From contig DELI01000027.1 of the NCBI GenBank assembly GCA_002354335.1, positions 201,432 to 265,431 on the forward strand: a DNA stretch of 64,000 bases, given 5' to 3'. The first letter of the stretch is position 1. Each line of letters begins with the position of its first letter. Below are positions 27,142 through 37,100 of the stretch, one piece after another. Position numbers and translations under genes: made by a program. The DNA is from Sphingobacterium sp. UBA2700 (GTDB lineage Bacteria; Bacteroidota; Bacteroidia; Sphingobacteriales; Sphingobacteriaceae). A model generated the notes under the pieces. The model saw only the letters and a list, made by a program, of their open reading frames with translations. It made no database searches and was not told the origin of the DNA.

Positions 27142-27309
27142 TAGTTAGTATTAAGTAGTTAGTAGTTAGACCTATAGTTTGAGTATTATGTTTTCTAATC
27201 TTCGTCAATGGAAGAAATGATAGGAAGGAAGCTCATCTCATATTTATATACTTACATAGTGTAAATAGCCGCTCTGGGTCTAAATACTAACTACTTAATA
27301 CTAAATACT
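27140..27309. repeat. Composite intergenic element B (short form)
   Basis: The left array is AGTAGTT, AGTATTA, AGTAGTT, AGTAGTT, AGACCTA at 27140-27174, beginning inside the TAG stop (27139-27141). The right array is TGGGTCT, AAATACT, AACTACT, TAATACT, AAATACT at 27275-27309, three bases from the stop of the convergent NUDIX gene. The innermost right unit has one change from TAGGTCT. The 100-bp interior lacks the palindrome and the internal 7-bp repeats. Confidence 0.8.
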
Positions 27310-27312
27310 CTT

Positions 27313-27708
27313 TTAAATTGCTTCCCTTACAATACGAATATACTCTTCTATGATAGGGAGGTCGGCATTTGCCCAGTCGTATTTCCATAGGTCAACTTGA
27401 TCGACCCAAATGACTTGTTCGTGTTCGGTTTTAGTAGGTTCACCGGATTGGATGCTACAGAGGTAGGGGTAGAGCGTTAAGGAGAAGTCAGGGTAATGGT
27501 ATTCTACTTTGGTTAAGGGGCGATGAATCTTAATCTTTAACTTCAACTCCTCTTCAACCTCGCGAAGTAAACATTCTTCCAAGGATTCATTCTCTTCTTG
27601 TTTGCCACCGGGGAATTCCCATTTTAAGGGAAGTTTCATATCCGCAGATCGTTGGCAAATTAGAACTTGATTATCTTTCTCTATCAGGGCGCAGGCTACA
27701 TGTATCAT
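27313..27708 (-). CDS. NUDIX (deoxy)nucleoside triphosphate pyrophosphohydrolase, MutT-like
   Basis: The start is the ATG at 27708 (MIHVACALIEK), giving 131 residues; 11 extra upstream codons are not family-like. The NUDIX box reads GGKQEENESLEECLLREVEEEL near residues 38-60 with the expected Glu residues and REVEEE core. The closest functional group is MutT, which removes oxidised nucleotides such as 8-oxo-dGTP. Family members of this size in Bacteroidetes often carry that label, but the substrate is inferred. It lies upstream of nothing on its own strand except element B. Confidence 0.92.
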   Translation of the reverse strand: MIHVACALIEKDNQVLICQRSADMKLPLKWEFPGGKQEENESLEECLLREVEEELKLKIKIHRPLTKVEYHYPDFSLTLYPYLCSIQSGEPTKTEHEQVIWVDQVDLWKYDWANADLPIIEEYIRIVREAI

Positions 27709-27832
27709 TACATAAATATAGTTAAATTTAACGCATAGCAAAATAATAATATTCGCTAGCGCCTATTTTATGGCCGATTCTTTATGGAGTCCAGTGCTTC
27801 ACGCGCTGGAGGATAGTTTTGTGAGCTGGGTA

Positions 27833-28399
27833 TTAGCCATTGCTTTTCATCTTCATCGCAGCGACAATGGTTTTCATAACAAAGTCTCGTCTCGCGTCAA
27901 CATCAGTCTTTGGTACTTCTACCAAATGGTAATGAGCCGAGATATAAGTGTCTTGAATTTCATGATAGGTTCTCAGGGCTTCTTCCCAACTTTGTCTTCG
28001 TTCTTCATCCGTTGCATATATTTCTTCCCAAGGAGGGAGGATAAATACGATAGGATTGTATCTGTAATCCGTAGTCCGTTCAAGGAGCTCAGGAGATAGA
28101 TCTAGTTTTTCCATTTTTGCATACGCCCATGTGTCGGGAATACCGCGATCAAAGAAACATACGTTATGTGGACATGCTATTTGTTGCTTTTCAAAGGTAT
28201 CAATAGATCCGGACAACATCCGTTCAGCATACTTGGTTTTATCAGCCCATGGCAAGGCGTCGCCACGCTTTTGCACCTCGTCTTGAATAATATGACGTGC
28301 TACTTCGTCGACTATTGTAAAACCTTCCTTTTCCAGTGCGCGGAGCAAAGTCGTCTTGCCAACCCCAGGTCCGCCTGTAAGAATGAAAAAATTATCCAT
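27833..28399 (-). CDS. P-loop AAA-type ATPase/kinase, NadR-like (AAA_28)
   Basis: The 188-residue protein begins MDNFFILTGGPGVGKTT, a Walker A motif at residues 9-17. VCFFDRGIPDT near 105 is the Walker B region. The layout matches small ATPases annotated AAA_28 or NadR/Ttd14-like, whose substrates include small metabolites; none can be named here. A start two codons earlier (28405) is also possible. It lies 124 bp upstream of the NUDIX gene on the same strand. Confidence 0.85.
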   Translation of the reverse strand: MDNFFILTGGPGVGKTTLLRALEKEGFTIVDEVARHIIQDEVQKRGDALPWADKTKYAERMLSGSIDTFEKQQIACPHNVCFFDRGIPDTWAYAKMEKLDLSPELLERTTDYRYNPIVFILPPWEEIYATDEERRQSWEEALRTYHEIQDTYISAHYHLVEVPKTDVDARRDFVMKTIVAAMKMKSNG

Positions 28400-28632
28400 G
28401 AGCATATTTAAAAACGCTGATTTAACTGTTTATTATAAAACGATAGATATCTAATCTTGTTGTGCTTATAAGGTCAATTTCGCACCTTGTGAAATGCTTG
28501 TTATTCTGTGTTTAAACTTGTAATTAATCGAATAACAATAATGTCTATAAATAGTTTTATTGTGGCATTATATTGGCTATAGTATTATTTAATTAAGACT
28601 TATTTTCGGAAGTTTCAACCTAAGCAGTGAAG

Positions 28633-30405
28633 ATGCTCCAATTAACTTATTTTCATTCCATGCGATTAAAGTGCTATAGCTTATTTTTAATAATTATATC
28701 CTTTTTGTGTTTGCACTCCACAGCTTTACAAAGTAATCCGCTACCTGATACTTTAGCAAAGTATTCCAATGAGGAACTTTTAGACAGGGCATTTTTTACG
28801 CATAAGACATTTTATCTGGAATATTTAGAAAAACGAAAGTTAAGCGTTGATGAAACGAAGCTTTTATATCAGGATTTAGGGCGGATGTTGATCTCGGAGG
28901 GTAAGTTAGATTCGGCATTAGTTTATTACAACAAGCTTGATTCCTTGGCAATAAATACCGACGATCTTACCAATGAGGTTGTCGCAAAGCTTTCTATTGC
29001 GGAACTTCATTATCGAAAGAAAGAATATAAGAAAAGTCAAACGGTATTTGAGGCCGCTCAACCGCTTATCGAGAAACTCCCAGAGGGCATGAATAAGGTG
29101 CTGTCCAAAGCTGAATACAGCTATTTCTATTATTTGAGCGGTAAATTCGACCTATTTATCGAGCAGAACCTCAAGAATCTGCAAGAGATCAATAAAATTG
29201 AAGAGTCCAAAGCGCTGAAAGGCGTTGATTTAGATTTTTTGTGGATGGGAAAGTCAGTACTGATCAATTTTATTGCGCATGGATATACGATGAAAGAGGA
29301 TTTTGCATCTGCCGAAAAGTATCTGAATGAATCGAAAGCAATCATCGAAAAGCATTTTCCCGATGATCTGTATAGCTCCAGCTTAATGCGCAAGTTAGCA
29401 TTCGGTCAGCTGTATTTGTTTAAGAAAGAATTTGATAAGGCTATCCCTTATCTTCAGGAGGTTATTAATCTTGGTGATTCACACAGTTTTAAAGAATATC
29501 AATATAAAGCGCGCGTGTTTCTGGCCATAGTAAATTACCAACAGGGGAATTATAAAGAAGCCTTGAAACAGGCGGAGACAGCGATTCAATTTAAAGTTGC
29601 TGTCGCTGATTACATTGACTTTGAGATGGAGGCATAGCGCTATGCCTATTTATCGAGTAAGGAATTGGGAGCAACCGAGAAGGCATTGGAATATTCTCGT
29701 CTTTTTATCGAACAAGACGCTGCAATGAATGATAATCGGAAATCCAATTTTATTAATTCCTTTATCAACAATTTAGAAGTCAATAAACTCGAGGAGGACA
29801 TTAAATCGACCAGTAACAGCAATCATCTCCTTCGTTATGGTTTGATCGGTTTTGGCATTCTTACGGTCGGTTTGCTCTTATTTTCTTTTTATCAGGCTTC
29901 AGAGAATAAAGCAATCCGTGCAAGGATTGAGGAATACATGGATCAGATGGATAATGAAGCTGTTGATGAAGCAACAAAAGTTGTCCCTTTGAAAAAGGAG
30001 CGTCGCACGAACGAGCAGAGGGGATCCCAAGCAAATGAAGAAATTGATGATAAGACGAACAAGATATTAGATAAGTTGACGGAATTTGAACATAGCAATC
30101 TCTTCGTTGATAGCCGCATGAGTTTGTCTTACTTGGCAAGTTATCTTGGGACTAACACCATCACGCTTTCAAAGATTATCAACACGTTCAAAGAGATGAA
30201 CTTCAATGATTATATCAATGGTCTTCGTATTCGTTACATCATCGACCGTATCAAGAACGAACCGCAGTTTGAACAATATAAGATCAGCTATTTAGCGGAA
30301 GTATCAGGCTTCTCATCACATAGTATTTTTAGTAAAGCATTTAAGAAAAGTACAGGTGTGACACCCTCTCAATTTTTAGATTACCTAAAGGATGAAGGTC
30401 GATAA
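28633..30405 (+). pseudogene. TPR - transmembrane - AraC regulator interrupted by an in-frame TAG
   Basis: One reading frame runs from 28633 to 30405 with a single internal stop, TAG at 29635-29637. Before it are a signal peptide and TPR-like helices (residues about 45-330). After it, in the same frame, the TPR region continues (RYAYLSSKELGATEKALEY), then a membrane helix (LLRYGLIGFGILTVGLLLF) and a C-terminal AraC-type helix-turn-helix (SYLAEVSGFSSHSIFSKAFK). The combined length of about 590 residues is normal for Bacteroidetes hybrid regulators of this type. Loss of a Tyr, Gln, Lys or other codon by one change would explain it. A GTG at 28627 is an alternative start. No frameshift is needed. 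Confidence 0.85.
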
Positions 30406-30494
30406 ATAGCGTTTTAAATGATATCCAGCCGTTTTTCCTACCTGTATTATATAAATCCGCAAGGCATCAGATAGTATTTTTTTTAGGAGTGACC

Positions 30495-30502
30495 TACCTT
30501 TG
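30495..30502 (+). promoter_or_regulatory. TACCTTTG -7 box before the unknown membrane protein gene
   Basis: TACCTTTG matches TAnnTTTG and would place transcription start near 30509, about 50 nt before the ATG at 30559. A run of eight T residues about 10-20 nt upstream replaces the usual TTTG. Confidence 0.5.
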
Positions 30503-30558
30503 GTATATAAACAGTTTTTCGAAAATCGAATTGTTGAACTTAAACTAAATCGAATTCT

Positions 30559-31242
30559 ATGTTTTTTTCTATTCGACAACATGAAGAGGCTGCCTTTGCG
30601 GTAGATCAATTAGTAAACCCGGTAAACCCCGGAAACCCGATGGTTTTATCCTTTGTTCGTAACTATTCAAGTTCTGCATTTTTTTCAGCAACATCGAAGG
30701 ACGCTGCTCCATTCTATGTGGATACCGTTACGAATAAAAGAATAGGGAAAAAATATTGGACGGAGGGCATGCACAATGTCGTTCGACAAAAAGAATCTCA
30801 GGTACCAGAAGCACCCTATCGTTTTAAAATAAAGGCTCTTGGTTATATCATGCTACTAGGTGTTATCGGGCTCTTCGCATATTTAACCTATGATTCATTT
30901 TTCAAGCCTGTAGATACTAAATTAACGGCAGCTCAGCCATTAGAACTACCTATGGAGCCAAACAATATATATTTTGGTCGCTTCGAGCGCTACGAAGAAG
31001 GGAAGCGAGTACCTTCGAAGACCGGGTTTGGATGGTTTAAAGTAACAGAGAATGCTAATGGTACTGTAAAATTGGCGATGAGTAAAGATATGCAGATTCA
31101 CCACCAAACTCCTGCCAACATGAACTCGACGGATTTTGAGGAAACGACGGGTGAAATGAGGGTTGAAGAACAAAAAAGTTATAATATCCGTTTAAAATCT
31201 ACGGATGGTCTACTTGAAGTAAACCTCACGGAAAAGAAATAA
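30559..31242 (+). CDS. Unknown single-pass membrane protein
   Basis: I do not recognise this 227-residue protein. Residues 1-95 are probably cytoplasmic and contain a Pro/Asn motif (NPVNPGNP, 20-27). One membrane segment (about 97-116, LGYIMLLGVIGLFAYLTY) follows, then an outer domain of about 110 residues with alternating short strands (NIYFGRFERY, GFGWFKVTENANG). The next gene begins 3 bp later and also encodes a single-pass protein, so the two probably act together. The broken TPR-AraC regulator lies upstream. Confidence 0.7.
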   Translation: MFFSIRQHEEAAFAVDQLVNPVNPGNPMVLSFVRNYSSSAFFSATSKDAAPFYVDTVTNKRIGKKYWTEGMHNVVRQKESQVPEAPYRFKIKALGYIMLLGVIGLFAYLTYDSFFKPVDTKLTAAQPLELPMEPNNIYFGRFERYEEGKRVPSKTGFGWFKVTENANGTVKLAMSKDMQIHHQTPANMNSTDFEETTGEMRVEEQKSYNIRLKSTDGLLEVNLTEKK

Positions 31243-31245
31243 TAG

Positions 31246-31818
31246 ATGAAGCAGAAAAAGGAATTAACTGGTAAGCGCGTGTTAAAAATTGCACTCTTAG
31301 TTGTTGTAGCTGCAATATTTCTTTTCTGCTTCATGCTTTATGCGTCGGTAAAAACTAAGTCTACTAGTCTGAACAACATCACTCCCTTCCAAGAGATATT
31401 AAACAAACCCTTGACCTTGGTTAGAGATGTCGAACTGTTTATCGAAGAATTCCCTACCAACGACGATTTTCCTCATTTGATTACCGACCGGTATCAGCGA
31501 AATTATCAATATCTGCACGAGCGTTTGACCATTGAAGAACCCGATGCACGATTTATTGTAAAAATTCCCGCAGGTCAGCAAGTGGTTTTTTCCAAAGCAA
31601 CGATGTATACGAATGGTGTGTCCGGAAGCTCGAAGCCCTGCCTTTTTGGAATTATCAACTATCTAGGCAAAGAATACAAAGTTGAATATCAATGGGGTGA
31701 CCAATCCATAGGTCGCCGATTCGATAAGATTCCCGAAAGTTGGTCTTTTCCCATGGCTCCATGGCAAACTAAGATTGACCTAAACTTCTATAAGCTACCA
31801 ATTGCACAATGGTGGTAG
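31246..31818 (+). CDS. Unknown membrane-anchored protein, partner of the preceding gene
   Basis: A 190-residue protein with an N-terminal membrane anchor (residues about 13-33, VLKIALLVVVAAIFLFCFML) and an outer domain ending LPIAQWW. The outer part includes RFIVKIPAGQQVVFSKATMYT and GIINYLGKEYKVEYQWGD, suggesting a mostly beta structure. I recognise no family. It starts 3 bp after the stop of the previous gene, so the two are co-transcribed. Confidence 0.7.
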   Translation: MKQKKELTGKRVLKIALLVVVAAIFLFCFMLYASVKTKSTSLNNITPFQEILNKPLTLVRDVELFIEEFPTNDDFPHLITDRYQRNYQYLHERLTIEEPDARFIVKIPAGQQVVFSKATMYTNGVSGSSKPCLFGIINYLGKEYKVEYQWGDQSIGRRFDKIPESWSFPMAPWQTKIDLNFYKLPIAQWW

Positions 31819-31821
31819 CTT
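31792..31821 (+). terminator. Weak hairpin overlapping the 3' end of the unknown pair
   Basis: AAGCTACCA (31792-31800) pairs with TGGTAGCTT (31813-31821) across 12 nt. The stem includes the last codons and the TAG stop. Only GTTGAGGTTTT follows, so termination efficiency is doubtful. Confidence 0.4.
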
Positions 31822-32126
31822 GTTGAGGTTTTAGTATTTCTAGGGGCTATTAGCGCTGATTCTACTAAAAGCATAGTACCATTTTCGAATGTGCAATCGC
31901 TAATTTCATTGTTTACCTGAATTTCAATATCCCGTTTTGTTGGGCTGCCTCGTTCATCGGTTCTTATAACTTCTTACCAGTAGATTTCCGCTCACTTAAT
32001 TGGAATTTTTAGAAATATGTGCTAATTTGATACTTTATAACACTATAAAAAAAGAATAACCTATAAACATCTTTGCCCATTTAATAATTTTAGCGATTAA
32101 AAATATCCTTTTGTGATAATGCTCCA
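31822..32126. other. Intergenic region before the sigma factor gene, nothing clear
   Basis: This roughly 300-bp stretch has no gene I can support. A near-match to a -7 element (CATCTTTG, 32069-32076) precedes the sigma factor start by about 50 nt. A minus-strand frame of about 60 codons is open but lacks a start codon and any family signature. Confidence 0.35.
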
Positions 32127-32729
32127 ATGAATAAGAGTGTAGATATTGATGTGAAATTACTTCTAAGGGATTTGAAAGCAGGCAGTTTGCCAGCTTTCAA
32201 TCAACTCTATATGTTTTATTCACCAGCACTGTATGCGCATTTATTGAAGTTTTTGAAATCGCCCGAATTAGTCGAGGAAGTGTTACAGGAAGTCTTTGTG
32301 AAGCTCTGGAACTTACGCACTGAAATAGAGCCAGATCGGGGATTTAAGACTTTTCTTTATACCATTTCTAGTAACTTGGCGATTAACCTTATCAAGAAAA
32401 TTAATAGAGATAAGGCATTGCAAGCAGAAGTCTGGGCCAGTTCTATCTCTTATTATCTTCATTCGGAAGAAAAACTACTTGATAAAGAGCGTCTAGAGAT
32501 TGTTGATCGTGCGATCGCAACGCTTACGCCAAAGCGTCGTGAAATTCTTCATTTTTGCAAAGTGGAGGGGAGGAGTTACAAAGAAGTCGCTGAATTGTTA
32601 GGCATTTCCGTATCCACCGTTAGCAATCAATTAGTTAATGCAATTCACGATATTCGTCGCTTCATTGTGAAAAACTACAGTGAAGAGTACCTTGTCGGAG
32701 TACTTTTACTATTGAACATCCAATTTTAA
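32127..32729 (+). CDS. ECF (FecI-type) RNA polymerase sigma factor
   Basis: The 200-residue protein has sigma region 2 in residues about 22-95 (LVEEVLQEVFVKLW, FKTFLYTISSNLAIN) and region 4 in about 128-180 (LTPKRREILHFCKVEGRSYKEVAELLGISVSTVSNQL). Followed directly by an anti-sigma FecR gene and SusC/SusD, it should direct transcription of this locus when the SusC-type receptor senses its ligand. The C-terminal tail (YLVGVLLLLNIQF) is hydrophobic, a common trait in Bacteroidetes members. Confidence 0.95.
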   Translation: MNKSVDIDVKLLLRDLKAGSLPAFNQLYMFYSPALYAHLLKFLKSPELVEEVLQEVFVKLWNLRTEIEPDRGFKTFLYTISSNLAINLIKKINRDKALQAEVWASSISYYLHSEEKLLDKERLEIVDRAIATLTPKRREILHFCKVEGRSYKEVAELLGISVSTVSNQLVNAIHDIRRFIVKNYSEEYLVGVLLLLNIQF

Positions 32730-32821
32730 AAATAAATCATTTCTCCATAGTGTGTTTATGGACGACGCTTGTATATAGTATAAAGACCAAGCGTAAAGCG
32801 ACCATTATAAACACATAAAAA

Positions 32822-33988
32822 TTGAATATAGCCGATTCGAGATTTCAAGAACTTTTGCAATTATATTTGCAAAACAATCTAGACCTAAAGGACTACGAAG
32901 AGTTTTTTGCACTACTAGCGTCATTGACAGAGGAGGAATTGCAACTTCTTATTCATGAGCATTCAGAATTGCAATCCGACACCCTACAGTTAGATCAATT
33001 TATCAAAGGTAGAATCAACCATTTGCAAAACCGAATTCAACAGACGATCTCAGCAAATAAAGAAATTTCATCGACACCTAGTGTACAGCGTATCACGAAC
33101 AACCGAATGATTTGGACTGGAATGGCTGCAGCGTGCCTTTTATTCGTGATTGCTTTTTCAATTTATCGTGGGCTTTTGGATAATACCTCAGAGTTAACAA
33201 AAGAGGTTGTAATGAAGAAGCTTGATCTTTCGCCCGGCAGGGACGCTGCTGTGATGATTATCGATGGGCAGGAGATAGTTTTAAATGGGGAGAAAGCAGG
33301 AGTAGTGTTATCGGACTCTTCATTTAGCTACTTGGATGGATCTGATCGAACCCTATTAAGTGCGGACGAGGTAGAGTTGATTACGCCTCGTGGCGGTCAG
33401 TACCACATCGTATTGACCGATGGGACAAAGGTTTGGATAAATGCAGATAGCCGTTTAACAATTTCTAGGGATTTCAATATCAATAATCGTCTGGTGAAAC
33501 TATCCGGTGAAGCTTTCTTTGAAGTAAAGCGGAATGAAAATCTTCCTTTTTTAATCCAATCGAAGGCTCAAAATATTCGTGTTTTAGGAACTGTTTTCAA
33601 TGTGAATACTTATGCTGATGAGCAGTATGCTCGAACAACGCTGCTGTCTGGATCTTTAAAAGTCAACGATTTGCTCTTAAGACCTAATCAGCAAGCTGTA
33701 CTTAATCAGCAGAATAAAGTGGTTAAGACGCTATCGGTAGACGCCGCAGCGGTTGCCGCATGGAAAGATGGGGTTTTTGACCTTAGTGGCTTAAGCTTTG
33801 AAGAGTGCATGCGCGTAATTGGACGTTGGTATGATTTGGAGATTCAGTATCAGGGGCAGATACCTCAAGTTGATCTTGTCGGCAAAATGAGTCGAGGGGT
33901 TAAGCTATCCACATTTTTAGATTTCATATATCAAAATACCGGAGTCAAAGGGGAGCTGTTGGCAAATCGGAAGCTAATTATTAAGTAA
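32822..33988 (+). CDS. FecR family anti-sigma factor
   Basis: The 388-residue protein starts at a TTG codon (32822); no ATG precedes the conserved N-terminus. Residues 1-95 are cytoplasmic and would bind the sigma factor. A membrane helix spans about 98-116 (WTGMAAACLLFVIAFSIY). The periplasmic FecR domain lies at about 175-275 (TPRGGQYHIVLTDGTKVWINADS, LSGEAFFEV) and a DUF4974 domain at about 315-388. It transmits the signal from the SusC N-terminal domain to the sigma factor. The 93-bp gap from the sigma gene suggests co-transcription. Confidence 0.93.
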   Translation: MNIADSRFQELLQLYLQNNLDLKDYEEFFALLASLTEEELQLLIHEHSELQSDTLQLDQFIKGRINHLQNRIQQTISANKEISSTPSVQRITNNRMIWTGMAAACLLFVIAFSIYRGLLDNTSELTKEVVMKKLDLSPGRDAAVMIIDGQEIVLNGEKAGVVLSDSSFSYLDGSDRTLLSADEVELITPRGGQYHIVLTDGTKVWINADSRLTISRDFNINNRLVKLSGEAFFEVKRNENLPFLIQSKAQNIRVLGTVFNVNTYADEQYARTTLLSGSLKVNDLLLRPNQQAVLNQQNKVVKTLSVDAAAVAAWKDGVFDLSGLSFEECMRVIGRWYDLEIQYQGQIPQVDLVGKMSRGVKLSTFLDFIYQNTGVKGELLANRKLIIK

Positions 33989-34063
33989 TCAATCCAATAG
34001 AATATAACCAATAATAAACTATGAAAAGAAACTGTTTACCACCATGATAAGATAAAGCAAAAA

Positions 34064-34085
34064 GGGAAGTGTCCTACCACTTCCC
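34064..34085 (+). terminator. Hairpin between fecR-like and susC-like genes
   Basis: GGGAAGTG (34064-34071) pairs perfectly with CACTTCCC (34078-34085) across 6 nt. No T-run follows, so it may stabilise or attenuate the message between regulator and receptor genes and need not terminate it. Confidence 0.4.
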
Positions 34086-34150
34086 CGAAAGCTTTCATTA
34101 TGATCTATTGCATTTACTAACAGAATCATAAATCTACTTATTACAATATT

Positions 34151-37100
34151 ATGAAAAATATCTTAGGAAAGGCCTATGCGCTATGGTCGCGGCTACCTAT
34201 TCCTTATGTTCCATTACACAGGCTATTAAATATGTCTATAAAAGCTTGTTATGTCTTTGTGCTTTTGTGCTGTTTTCAAGTACAGGCAAAGACGTTTTCA
34301 CAGACTCTTACTTTCCGCTCTAAATCTGTTCGTTTAGAGAATTTGTTTCAATTTATTCAGAAACAGAGCAACTATTTGGTACTTTACGACAATAATGTCG
34401 TCAAGAAAACCAAACCCATGAATCTTGATGCTAAGAATCTTTCCCTAAATAAATTCCTAGATTTAATATTGGAAGATCAACCACTATCCTATGTTATTGA
34501 TGATAAGACAATTTTCATCAATGCGGTCAAAGCCAAGCCAGGGCCGATCACACGAGAAGAACGCATAGAGGCAAAGAAAGTAGATCGTTTGCAACGTACA
34601 GTCTCGGGACGTGTATTGGATGACAAAGGTGCCCCTCTAGTAGGCGTTACTGTAACAGAGAAAGGCACCAATAACGGAACGTCTACGAATTATGACGGAA
34701 ATTTCGAGCTCATTGTCACCAACAACCAAGGCTCATTAGTCTTTTCTTTGCTAGGATATGAATCTATCGAAAGACCAATTGGACAGCAAAGTGATTTCAA
34801 TATCGCGTTGGTTCCTTCCGTTAATGATTTGGATGAGGTCGTAGTCGTAGGTTATGGTGTTCAGAAGAAGGTGAATTTGACAGGTGCCGTTTCATCGGTT
34901 TCTGGAAAGGATATACAATCACGTCCCGTTGGTCAAAGCTCCGCTGCGCTACAAGGGATGGCGCCAGGGGTCACAGTAACCCAGAGATCCGGAAAGCCAG
35001 GTTCTGATGGAGCGACCATCCGAATTCGTGGAATAGGAACGTTAAGTAATGCAGATCCGCTAGTGTTAATCGACGGGGTCGAAGGCTCTATCAATAATAT
35101 CGATCCAAATTTAATCGAATCCGTATCGATATTGAAGGATGCCGCTTCTTCTTCTATATACGGCTCAAGAGCCGCGAATGGTGTCGTTTTAGTAACTACT
35201 AAGCGTGGTACAGGGGATAAGGTAACTCTTTCTTACAACAATTACTTCGGATGGCAAAGTGCAACGAATATGCCGAAGTTGGTGAATGCTTTAGACCATA
35301 TGTTGCTAACAAACGAGGCATATACCAATGTCGGAAGCTCTCCGCTATACCCAGAGAATGTTTTGGAGGCTTATCGCAAGCAGGGCGATGGCAGCTCCGA
35401 TGAATATCCTAATACCGATTGGCAAAAAGAGTCACTTCTCGGTTCAGGATTTCAACAAAGCCATTTCGTCACGTTGAATGCCGGCTCGAACAAGGTCCGC
35501 AACTTAGCGTCATTCGGATATTTTGATCAAAAAGGGCTTTTGTTAAATAGTGGCTTCAAGCGATATACGCTCCGTAATAATTTGGACATTGAAATCTCCG
35601 AAAAGCTTTCTGCAAAAATTGATCTTCAATTCGTTAATCCAGTCATAAACTCCTCAGCTCAAAATATTAATGATTTATTCCAATGGATGAACAGTATTCC
35701 TGCAAACCAATCCTTCCGTAATTCTAACGGAACCTGGGGTTTGGGATGGAATGGAAACAATCCGGTGTCAGCAGCTGCAGATGGAGGCTTTGCTATCGAT
35801 AAAAGTCCTTGGGGTGCAGTAATTGCTTCACTAATATATAAGCCGTTTTCCTGGTTGACAGCTGAAGCAAACTATGCGCCCAAATATGTTAATGCAATGA
35901 ACAAGAATTTCCGCGAAATGGTGCAATCATACTTACCTGATGGCACAAAAAGCTTTGCGGTTCCTCAGCGATCAGCATTGACTGAGACTCGAGATCAAGA
36001 GTATTTCAACAACATGCGAGCGACCCTCACATTCAATAAGTCTTTTACCGATCATCACTTAACTTGGCTAGTAGGGGCTTCGCGTGAGGATTATCATAAG
36101 GATGAGCTCAAGGCATTTCGTGATACCTATGTGCTTCCGGATTATCCTGTCTTAAATACAGGATCTGCGTTAAATCAATCAGCTGACGGAACAGCATCGG
36201 AATGGGCGCTACAGTCATTCTTCAGTCGGATTAACTATAATTTTAAAGATCGCTATCTCTTGGAGCTTAATGCCCGTTATGATGGTTCTTCAAGATTCCT
36301 GAAGGGACACCGATATGGTTTCTTTCCATCGGCCTCTGCCGGATGGCGATTTTCCGAAGAATCATTTATGGAAGAGTCAAAATCTTGGTTGAACGAGGGT
36401 AAATTAAGAGCGTCTTGGGGTAGGCTAGGTAATCAGAATATCGGTAATTATCCATCCGTATCAGCGTTGGATCTAGGAGCCTTTAATATGGGAAATGCAA
36501 TTATCAATACTGCGGCTCTTAACAACATGTCAAACCCAATTATTACTTGGGAATCAACAGAGGAGCAGAATATTGGATTGGACTTAACTTTATTCAAGAA
36601 TTTTAGTTTAACAGCTGACTATTTCCATCGTAAGACTAGTGATATTCTGTTAAAGCTTGATATTCCATTAACGGTTGGATTAAATGCTCCGAATCAGAAT
36701 GCTGGAATTGTAGAAAATAGAGGCTGGGAACTTGCCTTAAACTACCGAAGCAATCGTGATCGCGACTTCCGTTACGATTTGACGTTCAATCTTTCCGACG
36801 TGAAAAATAAAATATTGGACTTACGTGGTATTGCAAATACCGGGTTGACGGTTCACCGTGAGGGCTATGCGATAAGTTCAATTTTAGGGTATGAGGTTGA
36901 GGGTTACTTCCAATCACAAGCTGAAATAGATAGCCATGCAAAACAGTTTGGTACCCTCGCTCCAGGTGATCTGAAATATAAAGATCAAAATGGAGACGGT
37001 ATTATCAATGAGTCTGACAAACTAATAATCGGCAGCACGATTCCGCGTCTGACGTATTCGCTAAATGCTAATATGGCCTATAAAGGCATTGACTTTGGAT

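Noticed and set aside
27770..28099. Open frame antisense to the NadR-like ATPase
   Set aside because: It lies across the coding region of a P-loop protein with clear motifs.
31850..32020. About 60 open codons on the minus strand between the unknown pair and the sigma factor gene
   Set aside because: No start codon near its beginning and no recognisable motif; length is compatible with chance.
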